From positions 620,001-684,000 of the forward strand of contig JACKDL010000001.1 in assembly GCA_020633555.1 (NCBI GenBank): 64,000 nucleotides of DNA. The letters are read 5' to 3'. Positions 37,300 through 46,757 of this stretch are shown here, piece after piece; positions within the stretch are counted from its first letter, which is position 1, and each line of letters opens with the position of its first letter. A program made the position numbers and the translations under genes. This DNA comes from Myxococcales bacterium (GTDB taxonomy: Bacteria > Myxococcota_A > Bradymonadia > UBA7976 > UBA1532). The notes beneath the pieces are model-generated. The model searched no databases. It saw nothing but the letters and a program-made list of their open reading frames with translations, and had not been told where the DNA came from.

Positions 37300-40200
37300 C
37301 GGGCCCCCTCACCCAGCCCGAGCGCGCGCCGCAGCGCCCCGTGCGCCGGCCCGAGCGCGAACAGGTACAACGCGCGCGCCGCCGGATCCCGCTCTACGGC
37401 CACGGCGAAGTCCGTGGGGGCCGCCTCGCTCAGGGCCGCCACCCGGGCGACGGCGGCCGACAGATCCTCACACACCAGCAAGCCGGCCCGATGGGCAGAG
37501 GCCCGCACCGCCTCGCTGTACTCCAGGAAGTCGGGCGTGCCGCCGGCCCGCTCGAACTCGACCGCCAAGGGCCCGACGGGGATCCGGGCGGCTGCCGCGG
37601 CGGACCGCAGCGCGTCCTCGTTGGGTGGCCGGTTCCTGGGACGGGAAGCCTCCGCAACACCCGACGCCACCGCCACGGTCCGCACGGCGGCCTCCAGCGC
37701 GTCGGCCGGCAATCTTGCAGCCAGCAGGCGCCCGTCCCGGAGCCCTTCGAGGGTGCAGCCCACGTCGAACAGGTCCCCCGGCTCGGCCTGCCCCTGCAGC
37801 ACCGCGCGCGGCACGCGCAAGACCGGTGCGGGGTCGTAGCCGCCGCCCAGCTCGCCTTCGACCATGCACAGATCCTCGACGCCCAGCGCAGCGCCCCAGG
37901 CCTCGAGCCAGGCCCGGCCTTCGATGGGCAGGCCATCCACCGACGGCCCGGTGGGGGGCTGGCCCAGCGCCACGCGGAGCGCCGGCGCCGTCAGCGCGAA
38001 CAACACCCCGGCGGGCCGCGCCTCGCGCCGATGCACGAGCAGCCAGGCGATGCGCTCGGGGGCATGGGCCTGCGGTGGACGCAGCCGGCGCGGTCGTTCG
38101 GCCAGCGCGGCCTGCACCCGCTCGTCATCGGCGCCGAGCATCCGAAGGGCCTCGGCCGCCCAGCGCTCGCCGTCGCGATCCCCGCGAGCGCGCTGCAGGC
38201 GGAACAAGTCCTGGAGCACCGCGACGTCGCTTGGGCTGGCCGCGAGGCGGACCCTGACCGCTTCGATGGCGCGCACCAAGGCGTCCTCCACGTGATCGGC
38301 GGGCACGTCTTCGGCGGGAAGCTGCTCGATCTCGGCCAGCATGAGCCAGACCGCCTTGAGCTGGTCGGCATCGAGCTCGACCGCCCGCTTGAACCAGCCC
38401 GCCGCCCGCCGGTGGTCCTGCACCACCCGCGACAGGATCCGCCCGATGGCCATGGCGCGGTGGGCCTTCGCCGCCGGGGTCGGCTCCACCTCCAGCAGGC
38501 GCAACAGGGTCCTGACCACACCGCTCCAGTCCCGCAACCGGGATCGGACCTCGGCCTGCAGCTCCAGCAGCGCCCGGTCTTCGCCCAGCCGACCGGTGGC
38601 CTCTTCCAGCCGCAGCAGCGCGCCCTCGGGATCACCCCGTGCTTCGAGGGCGCGAGCGTGCGCCAACGCCGCCTTCAGCGCCCCCTCCTCGGCCTGGAAA
38701 GCCACGTCGAACGCCCCATCAGCGGCCGCATGGTCCCCCGCTCGCTCGGCGTACTGCGCCGCCCGGAGCGCCGTGTCGGCGTCATTTGGCGCCTCGGCGA
38801 GGAACGGCGCGAGGATGGCGTACGCACCCGCCACATCGTCGAAGCGCTCCGCCCGCAGACCGGCCCGCGCCCTGGCCAACGCCAGGCGCTCATCGAAGGT
38901 GGCGGCCACCGAGGCCTGCGCGTCGTAGAGCGCCTCGAGCCGGCTCCACGCCTGCTCCGCGATCAAGCGCTCGGCGAGCCGCTGAGCGCGCTCACCGTCG
39001 TCGGGCGCCGCCAGCACCGCGGCCTCGAGCGCCGCGAGGGCCTCCTCGCCGTCCTCGCCGGCGCGCTCCAGCCGCGCCACCCGGGCCCGTAGCGCGGCGG
39101 CCCGCCAGGTTGGCGACCGCAGCGCCTCGGTGAGCCCTTCCAGCGCCAGATCCGCCTCGCCGTCGTCCCCTTGGAGCTGCGCCAGGCGCCGGGACGCAAG
39201 CGCCACGAGGGGGCTGGCGGGGGCCTCGGCCCGCAACGCTTCGAGGGCCGCTGCCAGCGCCGAGGGGTCACCAGCCGCCACGGCGTGGGCCACCGCCCGC
39301 ACCGCCGCGGTCCGAGCACGGCCTGCGGTGGCGCTTCGCGCTGAACGCGCCTCGACGCTCTCCCCCCGCGGCTGCCCGGCGACGGTCAGCATCCCATCAC
39401 GGGCGGGGCCCTCGGGCAGCTGCGCCGCCTCGGCCGCCAGAATTCGCTGACGATCCGCAAGGTTGGGCGCAGCCCGGGCCCGCTCCGACCAGGGCCCGCC
39501 GGCGTGCCCCACCTCGACGGCCGGGCCCAACCGGACGAAGCCGTCGCGGGCCGCGGGGTTCGCGGGATCGGCGTCCAGCGCCGCCTCGTAGGCGGCCAAG
39601 GCCCGCTGGGGCTCCAGCAGGCGCACCTCGAGGATCTCGCCAACCCGCGCCCACAGGTTCGCGCAGGTCGCCCCCTCGGCCTGCTCGGCCTGGGCGCTGA
39701 GGGCCGCCACCACGGCGCGCCAGTCGCCGCGTCGCTCCGCCAGCCACCCACCGATCAGCGCCAGATCCGCACCGGTCTCGGCGTCGGTCTCGGGATGCTC
39801 TGCCTGCCAGCGCCCGATGAACCCCGCCGCCTCGTCGTCGAGCCCCGCCGCCAGCAACGCGTCGGCGAGCTGCACCGCCGCGAGCCCGCTCCAGCGCAAG
39901 GCTGTCGGCGCCTTTGCAAGCGCGAGCAAAGCGTCGGAGGCCCCGCCCGCAGCCGCCAGTCGCACCACACCGTCGGCCCCGATCGCGTCGGCCGGGTCGG
40001 CGGTCAGCGCGGCCTGGTACGCCGCCAACGCAGAGCCCACGTCGCCCGCCAACTCCGCCAGCCGCCCGACCACGCCAAAGGCCACCGCCCGCTGCGCGGG
40101 CGGGGTCGCTTGGGCCACCGCGCGTTGAGCAGCGACAGCCGCAGCCCAGTCGCCGGCGGCCAGTGCCACGTCCACCAGCGCTCGCTGGGCATGCAGATCG

Positions 40201-42770
40201 TCGGGCGCCAGGCGCACCAGCCGCTGGTAGACCCGCAGCGCCTTCCCCGGCGCGCCAAGGCGATGCAGGAACAGCTCGGCCGCCAGGTGCAGCCAGCCCC
40301 GCTGCTCCTCCGCGTCGTCCGCTCGCTCGACGCGCCCCAGCGCCAACGCGGCCACCCGCCCCCAGTCGCCGCCCCGGGCGAAGTGGCGCTCCAGGACCAG
40401 GACGGCGTCGAGCCCGGCCGGGGCCAACGCCAGCGCCCGCTTGGCCCATGGGACCGCGTGCTCCGGCGCCTCCAGCGGGCCCTCCAGGGCCAGCACCACC
40501 CGCAGGTAGCGATCCACCAGTCGATCAACGAGCGCTTCGCGGGCCGCGCCCTGGGCATCCGCCAGCGAGGCCTCCAACGCCTCGATCTCGGCCACCGCCC
40601 GTGGGTGCGCCGCGGCGGCGTCGTCATCGAGCCGGGCCGCCAGCCGGAGGGCAGGCGTGTGCGTGGGATCGGCGGCCAGCACAGCCTTCACGTGGGCCCG
40701 CGCGGCCGGCAGCGCGCCCTGCTCGGCCGACAGCCGGGCCTGGCGAAGGGCAAGGGCGTGGCGGACCTCGTCGGGGCCCATCTGCGCCGAGGCGGCGGCC
40801 AGCGCCGCGGCCTCGGCGGCCCGGTGGCCCAAGAGGCGCGCTCGCGCCGCCAGCCAGCCCAGCGAGCCGGGGCGGGCGCCCCGCGCACCGTCGACCGCAT
40901 GGCCGAAGCCCGGGTGATCCCCGTTGGCCTCAGCGGCCCAGGCCCGCGCCACGGCGGCCGCCGGCCCTTCCAAGCCATTGGGGCGCAGTTCGAGCGCTGC
41001 GGCGAGGAGCCCCGCGTTCCCCTGGGTGAGCGCGTGCCACTCGATCAGCGCGCCCAACGCCGGGCTGGGGTCGAGCCGCTGCAGGCCATCTTCGGCCCAG
41101 GCGTCGGCGTAGCCCGGCTCATCGCGCATGTTGAGCCGGAGCTGCTCAAGGGCCAGCGCCTGCCACAGTGCCGGTGACTGGGCACGGGCCAACGCCCACT
41201 GCAGCACCGCCCGCTCGTCGCGCACCCCCGGCCGCGCCGACAGCGCCAGCAGGCTCGAGAGCATGGGACCCAAGGCCGTGGGATCGTACTCGGCCGCCCA
41301 ACCCCAGTCGCTGTGGGCCCGCTCGGCGTCTCCCGTGCGCCAGGCCAGGTGCCCGGCCTCGTCGAGCGCTGTGGCGTCGCCCCGTTCCAGCAATGCCAGG
41401 CGCTCGTCGGTGCGGCCCTGCATGGCCAGCAGCTCGTGAAGCAGCCGCCGGGCGGGCGAAAAGGTGGGCGCGTTCGCCATCGCTGCACGCGCGGCGGCCA
41501 GCCCCACCTCCACGTCGCCATGGACCCGCACCGCCACGGCGGCATAGCCAAACGCCAGGCTGGCGAGACGCTCGGGGTCGGCCTCGCCCTCAATGGCGCG
41601 GCGCAGGGCGGCCAGGAGCCCATCGAAGGCGGCCGCACGCGGCAGCTCGCTCTGTGGCTTGGGGAGCGCCACGGCGACCCCGGCGCCCTCACCCCATGAC
41701 CAATCCGGGGCGGCCGGGCTGTGCTCCGGGAACACCTCGCCCGGGACGCAGGGATCGACGGGAGGCAGCGTCACCAAGAGCCGCAGCCCGCGGGGTGGGA
41801 TGGCCGCGGCATCCAGCAATGGGCCGGGCCCGTCCGGCACGCGCAGATCCGGCGGCGCATTGGCAACCCCACCGCCGTCGGACCGGGCGCCCGAAGGCGC
41901 CACGGGCTCCCGCGCCGGCATGTCGGCGATGACCACCGGCTCGGCCTCGGAGGGCACCGGTGCGGGGCTGAGATCGGGTTCCGGGGGCGGCGGCGGTCCC
42001 GAGCTCAGGCCGGGCTCGTCGTCCAGCGCCTCCAGATCCGCTTCGTCCAACTCCTCGAGGTCATCCAGCTCATCCGAGCCATCGAGAGGGTCCGACGCAT
42101 CACCAAGGTCGAGCGCAAAGACATCCTCTCCGGCGCCGCCCACTGCCACGGCCCCATCGGACGGCGGGACCACGGGGTGCGCGAGCACGCCGGTCTCCGC
42201 AAGCGCGGCGTCGGCGGCATCCAACGCGACGGGCCCCAAGGCCAGCGTCGCGAAGGGGGCCGGCGGCGAGGACGCGCCGAACGCCGCCTCAATGCCAGAG
42301 TCCAGCGGCGGCAGGGTGTCCAGCCCCACCGAAGACGGCGCCGGGGCGTCGCTCTCGCCCGGCGGACTGCCCACAGGCGGCGGACCGAGGGGCGTGGGTC
42401 GCTCCAGCGGCGCACCCAACATGGGCGTGGGGGGCGGCGTCGCCGGGGACGGGGCCGCGCTGTCGTCCAGCCGGCCCCACAGGTCGTCGTCTTCCAGATC
42501 CCCATCCGCGAGGTCTTCGCCCTCTGCGGCGTCGCCGTCCAGGTCCAGGCCAGCGGCGAGATCCAGGCTCCCCAGGGTCAGCGACGGGGGCTCGGCGGGC
42601 CCGGTCAGCAGCAGCTCGTCGTCGTCCTCGTCTTCCAACGCTGCCAGCAGGGCGTCATCGAACCCGAACAGCCCCGTGTCGGGCTTGCGGGGCTTCGGCG
42701 GCGACGACGCCGTCGTCGGCGCAGCGTTCGCCGGGCCCTCTGCGCCCCCTCGCTCGTCCGGGTCCGCCAT
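37296..42770 (-). CDS. giant TPR protein with an N-terminal acidic linker
   Basis: 1824 residues, no signal peptide. An N-terminal acidic, disordered region (about 1-355, rich in DEDDDELLL, DLGDASDPLDG, DDLEELDEADLEALDDEP) is followed by a TPR/solenoid from about 375 to 1550 and a C-terminal globular domain (about 1560-1824) containing RIAWLLVHRREARPAGVLFAL and HRAGLLVCEDLSAAVARVA. The domain order mirrors its partner at 31321-37299, with the linker at the other end. The ATG has a ribosome-site candidate (AAAGGA) about 15 bases upstream and a strong promoter at 42814-42843. Function unknown. Confidence 0.75.
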   Translation of the reverse strand: MADPDERGGAEGPANAAPTTASSPPKPRKPDTGLFGFDDALLAALEDEDDDELLLTGPAEPPSLTLGSLDLAAGLDLDGDAAEGEDLADGDLEDDDLWGRLDDSAAPSPATPPPTPMLGAPLERPTPLGPPPVGSPPGESDAPAPSSVGLDTLPPLDSGIEAAFGASSPPAPFATLALGPVALDAADAALAETGVLAHPVVPPSDGAVAVGGAGEDVFALDLGDASDPLDGSDELDDLEELDEADLEALDDEPGLSSGPPPPPEPDLSPAPVPSEAEPVVIADMPAREPVAPSGARSDGGGVANAPPDLRVPDGPGPLLDAAAIPPRGLRLLVTLPPVDPCVPGEVFPEHSPAAPDWSWGEGAGVAVALPKPQSELPRAAAFDGLLAALRRAIEGEADPERLASLAFGYAAVAVRVHGDVEVGLAAARAAMANAPTFSPARRLLHELLAMQGRTDERLALLERGDATALDEAGHLAWRTGDAERAHSDWGWAAEYDPTALGPMLSSLLALSARPGVRDERAVLQWALARAQSPALWQALALEQLRLNMRDEPGYADAWAEDGLQRLDPSPALGALIEWHALTQGNAGLLAAALELRPNGLEGPAAAVARAWAAEANGDHPGFGHAVDGARGARPGSLGWLAARARLLGHRAAEAAALAAASAQMGPDEVRHALALRQARLSAEQGALPAARAHVKAVLAADPTHTPALRLAARLDDDAAAAHPRAVAEIEALEASLADAQGAAREALVDRLVDRYLRVVLALEGPLEAPEHAVPWAKRALALAPAGLDAVLVLERHFARGGDWGRVAALALGRVERADDAEEQRGWLHLAAELFLHRLGAPGKALRVYQRLVRLAPDDLHAQRALVDVALAAGDWAAAVAAQRAVAQATPPAQRAVAFGVVGRLAELAGDVGSALAAYQAALTADPADAIGADGVVRLAAAGGASDALLALAKAPTALRWSGLAAVQLADALLAAGLDDEAAGFIGRWQAEHPETDAETGADLALIGGWLAERRGDWRAVVAALSAQAEQAEGATCANLWARVGEILEVRLLEPQRALAAYEAALDADPANPAARDGFVRLGPAVEVGHAGGPWSERARAAPNLADRQRILAAEAAQLPEGPARDGMLTVAGQPRGESVEARSARSATAGRARTAAVRAVAHAVAAGDPSALAAALEALRAEAPASPLVALASRRLAQLQGDDGEADLALEGLTEALRSPTWRAAALRARVARLERAGEDGEEALAALEAAVLAAPDDGERAQRLAERLIAEQAWSRLEALYDAQASVAATFDERLALARARAGLRAERFDDVAGAYAILAPFLAEAPNDADTALRAAQYAERAGDHAAADGAFDVAFQAEEGALKAALAHARALEARGDPEGALLRLEEATGRLGEDRALLELQAEVRSRLRDWSGVVRTLLRLLEVEPTPAAKAHRAMAIGRILSRVVQDHRRAAGWFKRAVELDADQLKAVWLMLAEIEQLPAEDVPADHVEDALVRAIEAVRVRLAASPSDVAVLQDLFRLQRARGDRDGERWAAEALRMLGADDERVQAALAERPRRLRPPQAHAPERIAWLLVHRREARPAGVLFALTAPALRVALGQPPTGPSVDGLPIEGRAWLEAWGAALGVEDLCMVEGELGGGYDPAPVLRVPRAVLQGQAEPGDLFDVGCTLEGLRDGRLLAARLPADALEAAVRTVAVASGVAEASRPRNRPPNEDALRSAAAAARIPVGPLAVEFERAGGTPDFLEYSEAVRASAHRAGLLVCEDLSAAVARVAALSEAAPTDFAVAVERDPAARALYLFALGPAHGALRRALGLGEGAR

Positions 42771-42813
42771 ATAACGCCGGGTTTTCCTTTGACGATCAAC
42801 GATTTGCGGACCG

Positions 42814-42843
42814 AGTATCCGACCGCCCTGAAGGGGCTGTCAA
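42814..42843 (-). promoter_or_regulatory. promoter of the giant TPR gene pair
   Basis: Minus-strand TTGACA (42843-42838, perfect), 18-base spacer, GATACT (42819-42814), giving a leader of about 35 bases. A second TTGACG lies about 20 bases further upstream. One of the best sigma-70 matches in the window. Confidence 0.65.
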
Positions 42844-42877
42844 CCGCCCCCCCGGCGGGCCGTCAAGGCCCTGTCGC

Positions 42878-44365
42878 TCACCAGCGCAGGTCGACCCGGA
42901 GCATGCCCTTGCCGACCGTATCGTCGGCCATGGCGCCAGCCAGCGCCGCCCCGGCCAGGAAGCCACCGGCCTGCGCCCCGACGCTCAGGCTGCCTACCCC
43001 GTGCAGCCGCCACTCGCGGCTGGCGGCGACGGCCAGCTCCGCGCCGTAGAACCGAGCCGAGGGGCTGCCAAAGGCGTTGCGGGCCACCCCACCTGCCTGG
43101 AATGTGCCGTACGGATCGAGCCACGGGACCGCAGCCCACGCCACCACCCCCGCCAGCGTCAGGCGCCATGGCCCGGGGCGCCACGACACGCCCGGGAACA
43201 GGTACAGCGCGTTGCGCACCGCGCCGTCCGTCGGCAGGTCCTCCAGCCCCGGCGGCGCGCGCCCCACCCGATCCACGTCGGCCATCCGGTCCGCCGCGCG
43301 CGCCGTGAGCAGGCGCAGCACGTCGGGAAACAGCACAAAGCCGACCCGATGATCCGGATCGAAGCTGAAGTCGCGATCCGCCTCGTCCGCCGGATCCGCG
43401 TCGCCGCTCGCGTAGCCCGTTTCGAGCGCGAGGGCCACCCGGGGGCACCGCCATGCCAGATCCACCCGGCCCAGCCAGCCCAGCGCGAGGCGCTCCACGC
43501 CCCCGGGGCTGGACACCGTGGCCCGCCGGGCCGACTCGCCGAAGGTCAACACCGCCTCGCCCGACAGCTTCAAGTCGGCGCCGAACATGTAGAGCGGCAC
43601 CGTCCACTCGCCGTAGCCGTCCAGATAGGTCAGCGAGGCCTCCGCCAGATCCACGTCGGTCTGCCACCGGTGCATGCCCATCAGCCCCAGACGGACGCCC
43701 TCGCCGAACCACTCCACGGCACCGAAGGCCCGCCAGGCCGTGTCGCCCTCCAGGAAGCTGGCGCGCTCGTCCTGCCAGACGTGATCGCCCCCCAGCGTGA
43801 ACGTCAGCGTCGCCAGGGGCCCGGTGGTGAGCGGCCAGAAGGGCCGCCCCTGGAGCAGCAGCCGATCGACGAGATCGCCATACCAGCGGTCGCCAAAGCG
43901 CTCGACCCACGGCCCCGGATCGCGATCCTGACCGTCGGCGTCGAGCAACCCGATGCCCCAGTCCGCGCCCATCTGCCCGAAGGCGACGGCACCCCGCTCA
44001 CCGGTCCACCGCACCCAGGCTTGCCGCGGCTCCACGGTGGTCCAACCCCGCTCAGGATCCTCGGGGTCGCCCTGTCGCCGCTCGGCAAAGTCCGCGCCCA
44101 CAGGGTTGGGATCGCCGGCGATCTGACCCGTCAGGACGTCCACCTCGAGGCCGATGTCCACGTCGTCGATCTCGATGCTGGGCCTGATCCGCAGGCGGTG
44201 CGCCGCTTGCCAGCGCTGCCCGCTCTCGGCGCCCGTCTCGTCCAGGGACGTGGCCGTCAGGCCGGTGGCCCGCAGCCGGTAGCCTCCTGGGGTCTGCCAG
44301 CGCACCCGGGCGTCCGCCACAGCGGCTGCGCCGAGCACGCACAGGATGACGGGCAGCCTCCGCAT
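42878..44365 (-). CDS. candidate outer-membrane beta-barrel protein
   Basis: 495 residues with a signal peptide (about 1-19, MRRLPVILCVLGAAAVADA). The mature part alternates polar and aromatic/hydrophobic residues in strands: AAHRLRIRPSIEIDDVDIGLEV, TVEPRQAWVRWTGERG, GWLGRVDLAWRCPRVALALE. It ends with an aromatic residue, ...RVDLRW, as expected for the BAM signal of outer-membrane proteins. The start is the ATG at 44365; a longer in-frame start lies 12 codons upstream. Its fold is like barrel porins or alginate-export-type proteins, but the substrate is unknown. It lies divergent from the metalloprotease gene. Confidence 0.7.
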   Translation of the reverse strand: MRRLPVILCVLGAAAVADARVRWQTPGGYRLRATGLTATSLDETGAESGQRWQAAHRLRIRPSIEIDDVDIGLEVDVLTGQIAGDPNPVGADFAERRQGDPEDPERGWTTVEPRQAWVRWTGERGAVAFGQMGADWGIGLLDADGQDRDPGPWVERFGDRWYGDLVDRLLLQGRPFWPLTTGPLATLTFTLGGDHVWQDERASFLEGDTAWRAFGAVEWFGEGVRLGLMGMHRWQTDVDLAEASLTYLDGYGEWTVPLYMFGADLKLSGEAVLTFGESARRATVSSPGGVERLALGWLGRVDLAWRCPRVALALETGYASGDADPADEADRDFSFDPDHRVGFVLFPDVLRLLTARAADRMADVDRVGRAPPGLEDLPTDGAVRNALYLFPGVSWRPGPWRLTLAGVVAWAAVPWLDPYGTFQAGGVARNAFGSPSARFYGAELAVAASREWRLHGVGSLSVGAQAGGFLAGAALAGAMADDTVGKGMLRVDLRW

Positions 44366-44372
44366 GGCAGAG

Positions 44373-44401
44373 GGTCTACACCACCCCCGCCCCCGGGCCA
44401 A
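44373..44401 (-). promoter_or_regulatory. candidate promoter for the outer-membrane protein gene
   Basis: Minus-strand TTGGCC (44401-44396), 17-base spacer, TAGACC (44378-44373), just ahead of the ATG, giving a very short leader. Weak. Confidence 0.3.
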
Positions 44402-44444
44402 GCGCCCTGAACGTTCGCAGGCGGCGCGCGCACGCCCACGGCCC

Positions 44445-44453
44445 TGCTAGAGT
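44445..44453 (+). promoter_or_regulatory. candidate extended -10 promoter for the metalloprotease gene
   Basis: TGC then TAGAGT (44448-44453), an extended -10 form (TGN-TAGAGT) without a clear -35. The -10 hexamer fits the TAGNNT pattern seen elsewhere in the window. About 85 bases ahead of the GTG. Confidence 0.35.
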
Positions 44454-44537
44454 GCCGGGACTCGGGCGGGCACGGCGGCATGTCCAGGCCAGGGCAGAGC
44501 GCCGCCCCACCGCCCCAGACGCCCCCCGGAGGTCCCG

Positions 44538-46322
44538 GTGCTCCGTGCCCGCCTGATGCTGCTCCTGCTCGCCCTGTTCGGGCTGCCTGGCTACACCCTC
44601 ATCGAGCTCGACAGCGGCCCGAACCTGCGCTGGACCCGCGGCTTCGAGGTGCCGATCCACATCGACACTCGTGGGCACCCCACCCTCGCCTTCGCGGCCG
44701 TCCGGGGCGCCCTGGACCGGGCGCTGGCCCGCTGGCACCAGCCGGACACCACCCTGCGCTTCGTCCGCGACCCCAACGGCCGCAACGGGGACAGCCCGGC
44801 CATGGATGGCGTGAACCTGGTCCGTTTCGAGCGCACCGCCCTGCCGCCCGAGGTGGATCCGAGCCACACCCTGGCCTTCACCAGCCCGGTGAGCGGCGCG
44901 TGTACCGGGGTGTTGTTCGAGGCCGACATCACCTTCAACGCCGTCGACACGCGCTGGTCGGCTGATGGGCAGCCGGGGAACAACGAGTTCGACATCGAGA
45001 GCGTGATGGTTCACGAGGCGGGCCACCTCCTCGGCCTCGATCACACCGGCGATGAGCGGGCCATCATGTTCCCCAGCATCGGCGCTCGCGAGGTCAAGCG
45101 GATCCCCCAGAACGACGATCTGCGGGGCCTGCGCGCGGTCTATGGGGTGGACGTGGGCCGGCTGGACTGCACCAGCGACTTCGCCTGCGCGGGCGGCGAG
45201 GTGTGCCTCTACAGCCTCCGCTCCGACGACCGCTTCGGTACCTTCTGCGGCCCACCGGTCGGCCCCCGCGACCCCGGGCAGGCCTGTGACGGCGACCAGC
45301 CGATCTGCGAGAACGGCTGTGCCAACGGGCTCTGCCTGGGCGATGACGTCTGCTCGGCGATCTGCCTCACGGACCGCGAGTGCCCACGTGGCCAGACCTG
45401 CCTCCCGCAAGACACGGGTGGCGGCCAGTTCGTGAGCTTCTGCCTGCAGCTCGACCTGTGCGACGCCAACTTCGGCGGCTGCGCCGCCGGATCGGCGTGT
45501 GGCGTGCTGCCCCACCCGCAGGACGCAGCCCTCATCTACCTGTGTGTCGACGCCGGCGGTGGGGTGGACGGCGATCCCTGCCAGCTCGGCAGCGACTGCC
45601 GCGGCGGGGTCTGCAGCCAGGGGGCCTGCGCCACGCTCTGCCAGGCCAACGACGACTGCGCCCCCGGCTTCCCCTGCACCCAGGTCGAGGTGCCGCTGCC
45701 AGCGGGGGGCACGGCGCCCGCGCCCCTGTGCCGCCGTTCCGACATCCCCTGCACCCGTGAGCGCGACTGCGAGGTGGGCGAGACCTGCGTCTACCAGCGC
45801 CTGGACGGCCGGACCGAGGGCCGGTGCCTGCCCACCCGGGGCGCCGGCACCGGCGAGGCGTGCGCCCGCGACCGAGACTGTGCCAGCGCCTTGTGCCTGC
45901 CCGAGGGGCGCTGCACGCAGCTCTGCTTCCAGGACCGCGACTGTCCCGGCGCCATGACCTGCGGCCGCGTGGAGTTCGAGGGCGCTGGCGCCCCAGGCTG
46001 CGTGGGCGCGCCGAACCCGGCTGCAGACCTGGGGGTAGCCCCCGACGCGGCCCCCGACCTTGGCCCCGGTAGCGACGCCGCGCCCACGGACGCTGCGGCC
46101 CCCACGGACGCCTCCGCCATGCCCGAGGGCCCAATCTGGGTGGACGGCGGGACCGTCCGGCCGGACGCCGGCGGCCCACAGGTGGTGGAGCGTCGCGGTG
46201 GCGGCGGCGGCGCGACCCCCTTTGGCTGCGCGCTCAACCCCACGCGGCCGGCGCCAGGCGCGCTCCCGCTCCTGGCGTTGCTGGTCGGTGCGCTGGTCCG
46301 CCGCCGCGTCCGTCAGCGCTGA
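44538..46322 (+). CDS. matrixin-like zinc metalloprotease with Cys-rich repeats and MYXO-CTERM tail
   Basis: 594 residues from a GTG five bases after GGAGG. N-terminal signal/membrane segment (about 1-20). Metzincin protease domain about 35-190 with zinc-binding HEAGHLLGLDH (H159, E160, H163, H169) and a Met-turn IMFPS about 15 residues later. Then about 300 residues of cysteine-rich modules of the kind CxxDxxCPxGxxC (for example CTSDFACAGGEVC), an Asp/Pro/Ala linker and a C-terminal tail with GC, a hydrophobic helix (LPLLALLVGALV) and RRRVRQR. That tail is the MYXO-CTERM surface-sorting signal of myxobacteria. Likely a cell-surface protease. The stop overlaps the convergent receiver gene by ten bases. 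Confidence 0.85.
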   Translation: MLRARLMLLLLALFGLPGYTLIELDSGPNLRWTRGFEVPIHIDTRGHPTLAFAAVRGALDRALARWHQPDTTLRFVRDPNGRNGDSPAMDGVNLVRFERTALPPEVDPSHTLAFTSPVSGACTGVLFEADITFNAVDTRWSADGQPGNNEFDIESVMVHEAGHLLGLDHTGDERAIMFPSIGAREVKRIPQNDDLRGLRAVYGVDVGRLDCTSDFACAGGEVCLYSLRSDDRFGTFCGPPVGPRDPGQACDGDQPICENGCANGLCLGDDVCSAICLTDRECPRGQTCLPQDTGGGQFVSFCLQLDLCDANFGGCAAGSACGVLPHPQDAALIYLCVDAGGGVDGDPCQLGSDCRGGVCSQGACATLCQANDDCAPGFPCTQVEVPLPAGGTAPAPLCRRSDIPCTRERDCEVGETCVYQRLDGRTEGRCLPTRGAGTGEACARDRDCASALCLPEGRCTQLCFQDRDCPGAMTCGRVEFEGAGAPGCVGAPNPAADLGVAPDAAPDLGPGSDAAPTDAAAPTDASAMPEGPIWVDGGTVRPDAGGPQVVERRGGGGGATPFGCALNPTRPAPGALPLLALLVGALVRRRVRQR

Positions 46323-46690
46323 TCGAGCAACGCCAGCACAGCCTGCTGAAAGTCCGGAAAGCGCAGGGGCTTGCGCAGGAAGCCCGCCGCCCCTGCCGCC
46401 ACCGCCCGGGCCTCCTGGTCCACTTGCGCGTGGGCGCTGACCACCAGCACGGGCACCGCGGAGGTCCGTGGATCGCCCCGCAAGGCAGCCGTGGCCGTCA
46501 CGCCGTCCACATCGGGAAGCTCCAGATCCATGACCACCAGATCGGGCGGCGCCGCGTGCGCCGCAGCGAGCCCTTCTCGTGCGGACGACACCAGCTCCAC
46601 GGCCAAACCCTCGGCCTCCAGCAGGTCTTGAAAGAGCCGCCGGTTGAAGCGGTCATCCTCGATCACCAGCACTCGGCGCGCTTGCCCCAC
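46313..46690 (-). CDS. single-domain response regulator (CheY-like receiver)
   Basis: 125 residues if started at the GTG at 46690; another in-frame GTG lies 15 bases upstream and neither has a perfectly placed ribosome site, so the start is uncertain. All receiver residues are present: the acidic pair in VIEDDRFN, phospho-acceptor D55 in VVMDLELPD, the Ser in VVSAHA and Lys in FLRKP. There is no output domain, as in CheY or Spo0F-like phosphorelay proteins. No histidine kinase is nearby. It reads towards the protease gene and overlaps its 3' end. Confidence 0.8.
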   Translation of the reverse strand: MGQARRVLVIEDDRFNRRLFQDLLEAEGLAVELVSSAREGLAAAHAAPPDLVVMDLELPDVDGVTATAALRGDPRTSAVPVLVVSAHAQVDQEARAVAAGAAGFLRKPLRFPDFQQAVLALLDQR

Positions 46691-46718
46691 CAAAAAAGCA
46701 CCCACCCTCAAAAAACGA

Positions 46719-46747
46719 TTGACGCCCAAAGGCGGCCCAAGTATAAC
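46719..46747 (+). promoter_or_regulatory. tRNA promoter
   Basis: TTGACG (46719-46724), 17-base spacer, TATAAC (46742-46747), 11 bases upstream of the tRNA 5' end. Strong sigma-70 match. It lies beside the minus-strand start region of the receiver gene. Confidence 0.8.
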
Positions 46748-46757
46748 GCCCCTCGCT

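Noticed and set aside
37296..42770. Idea that the acidic N-terminal run of the giant TPR protein is a sequencing or frameshift artefact
   Set aside because: The frame continues without break into the solenoid, the promoter and ATG fit, and the partner protein has a similar acidic linker.
41593..42774. Ser-rich 393-residue plus-strand open frame opposite the acidic N-terminus of the giant TPR protein
   Set aside because: Serine runs are the reverse complement of Asp/Glu codon runs; no start site or family.
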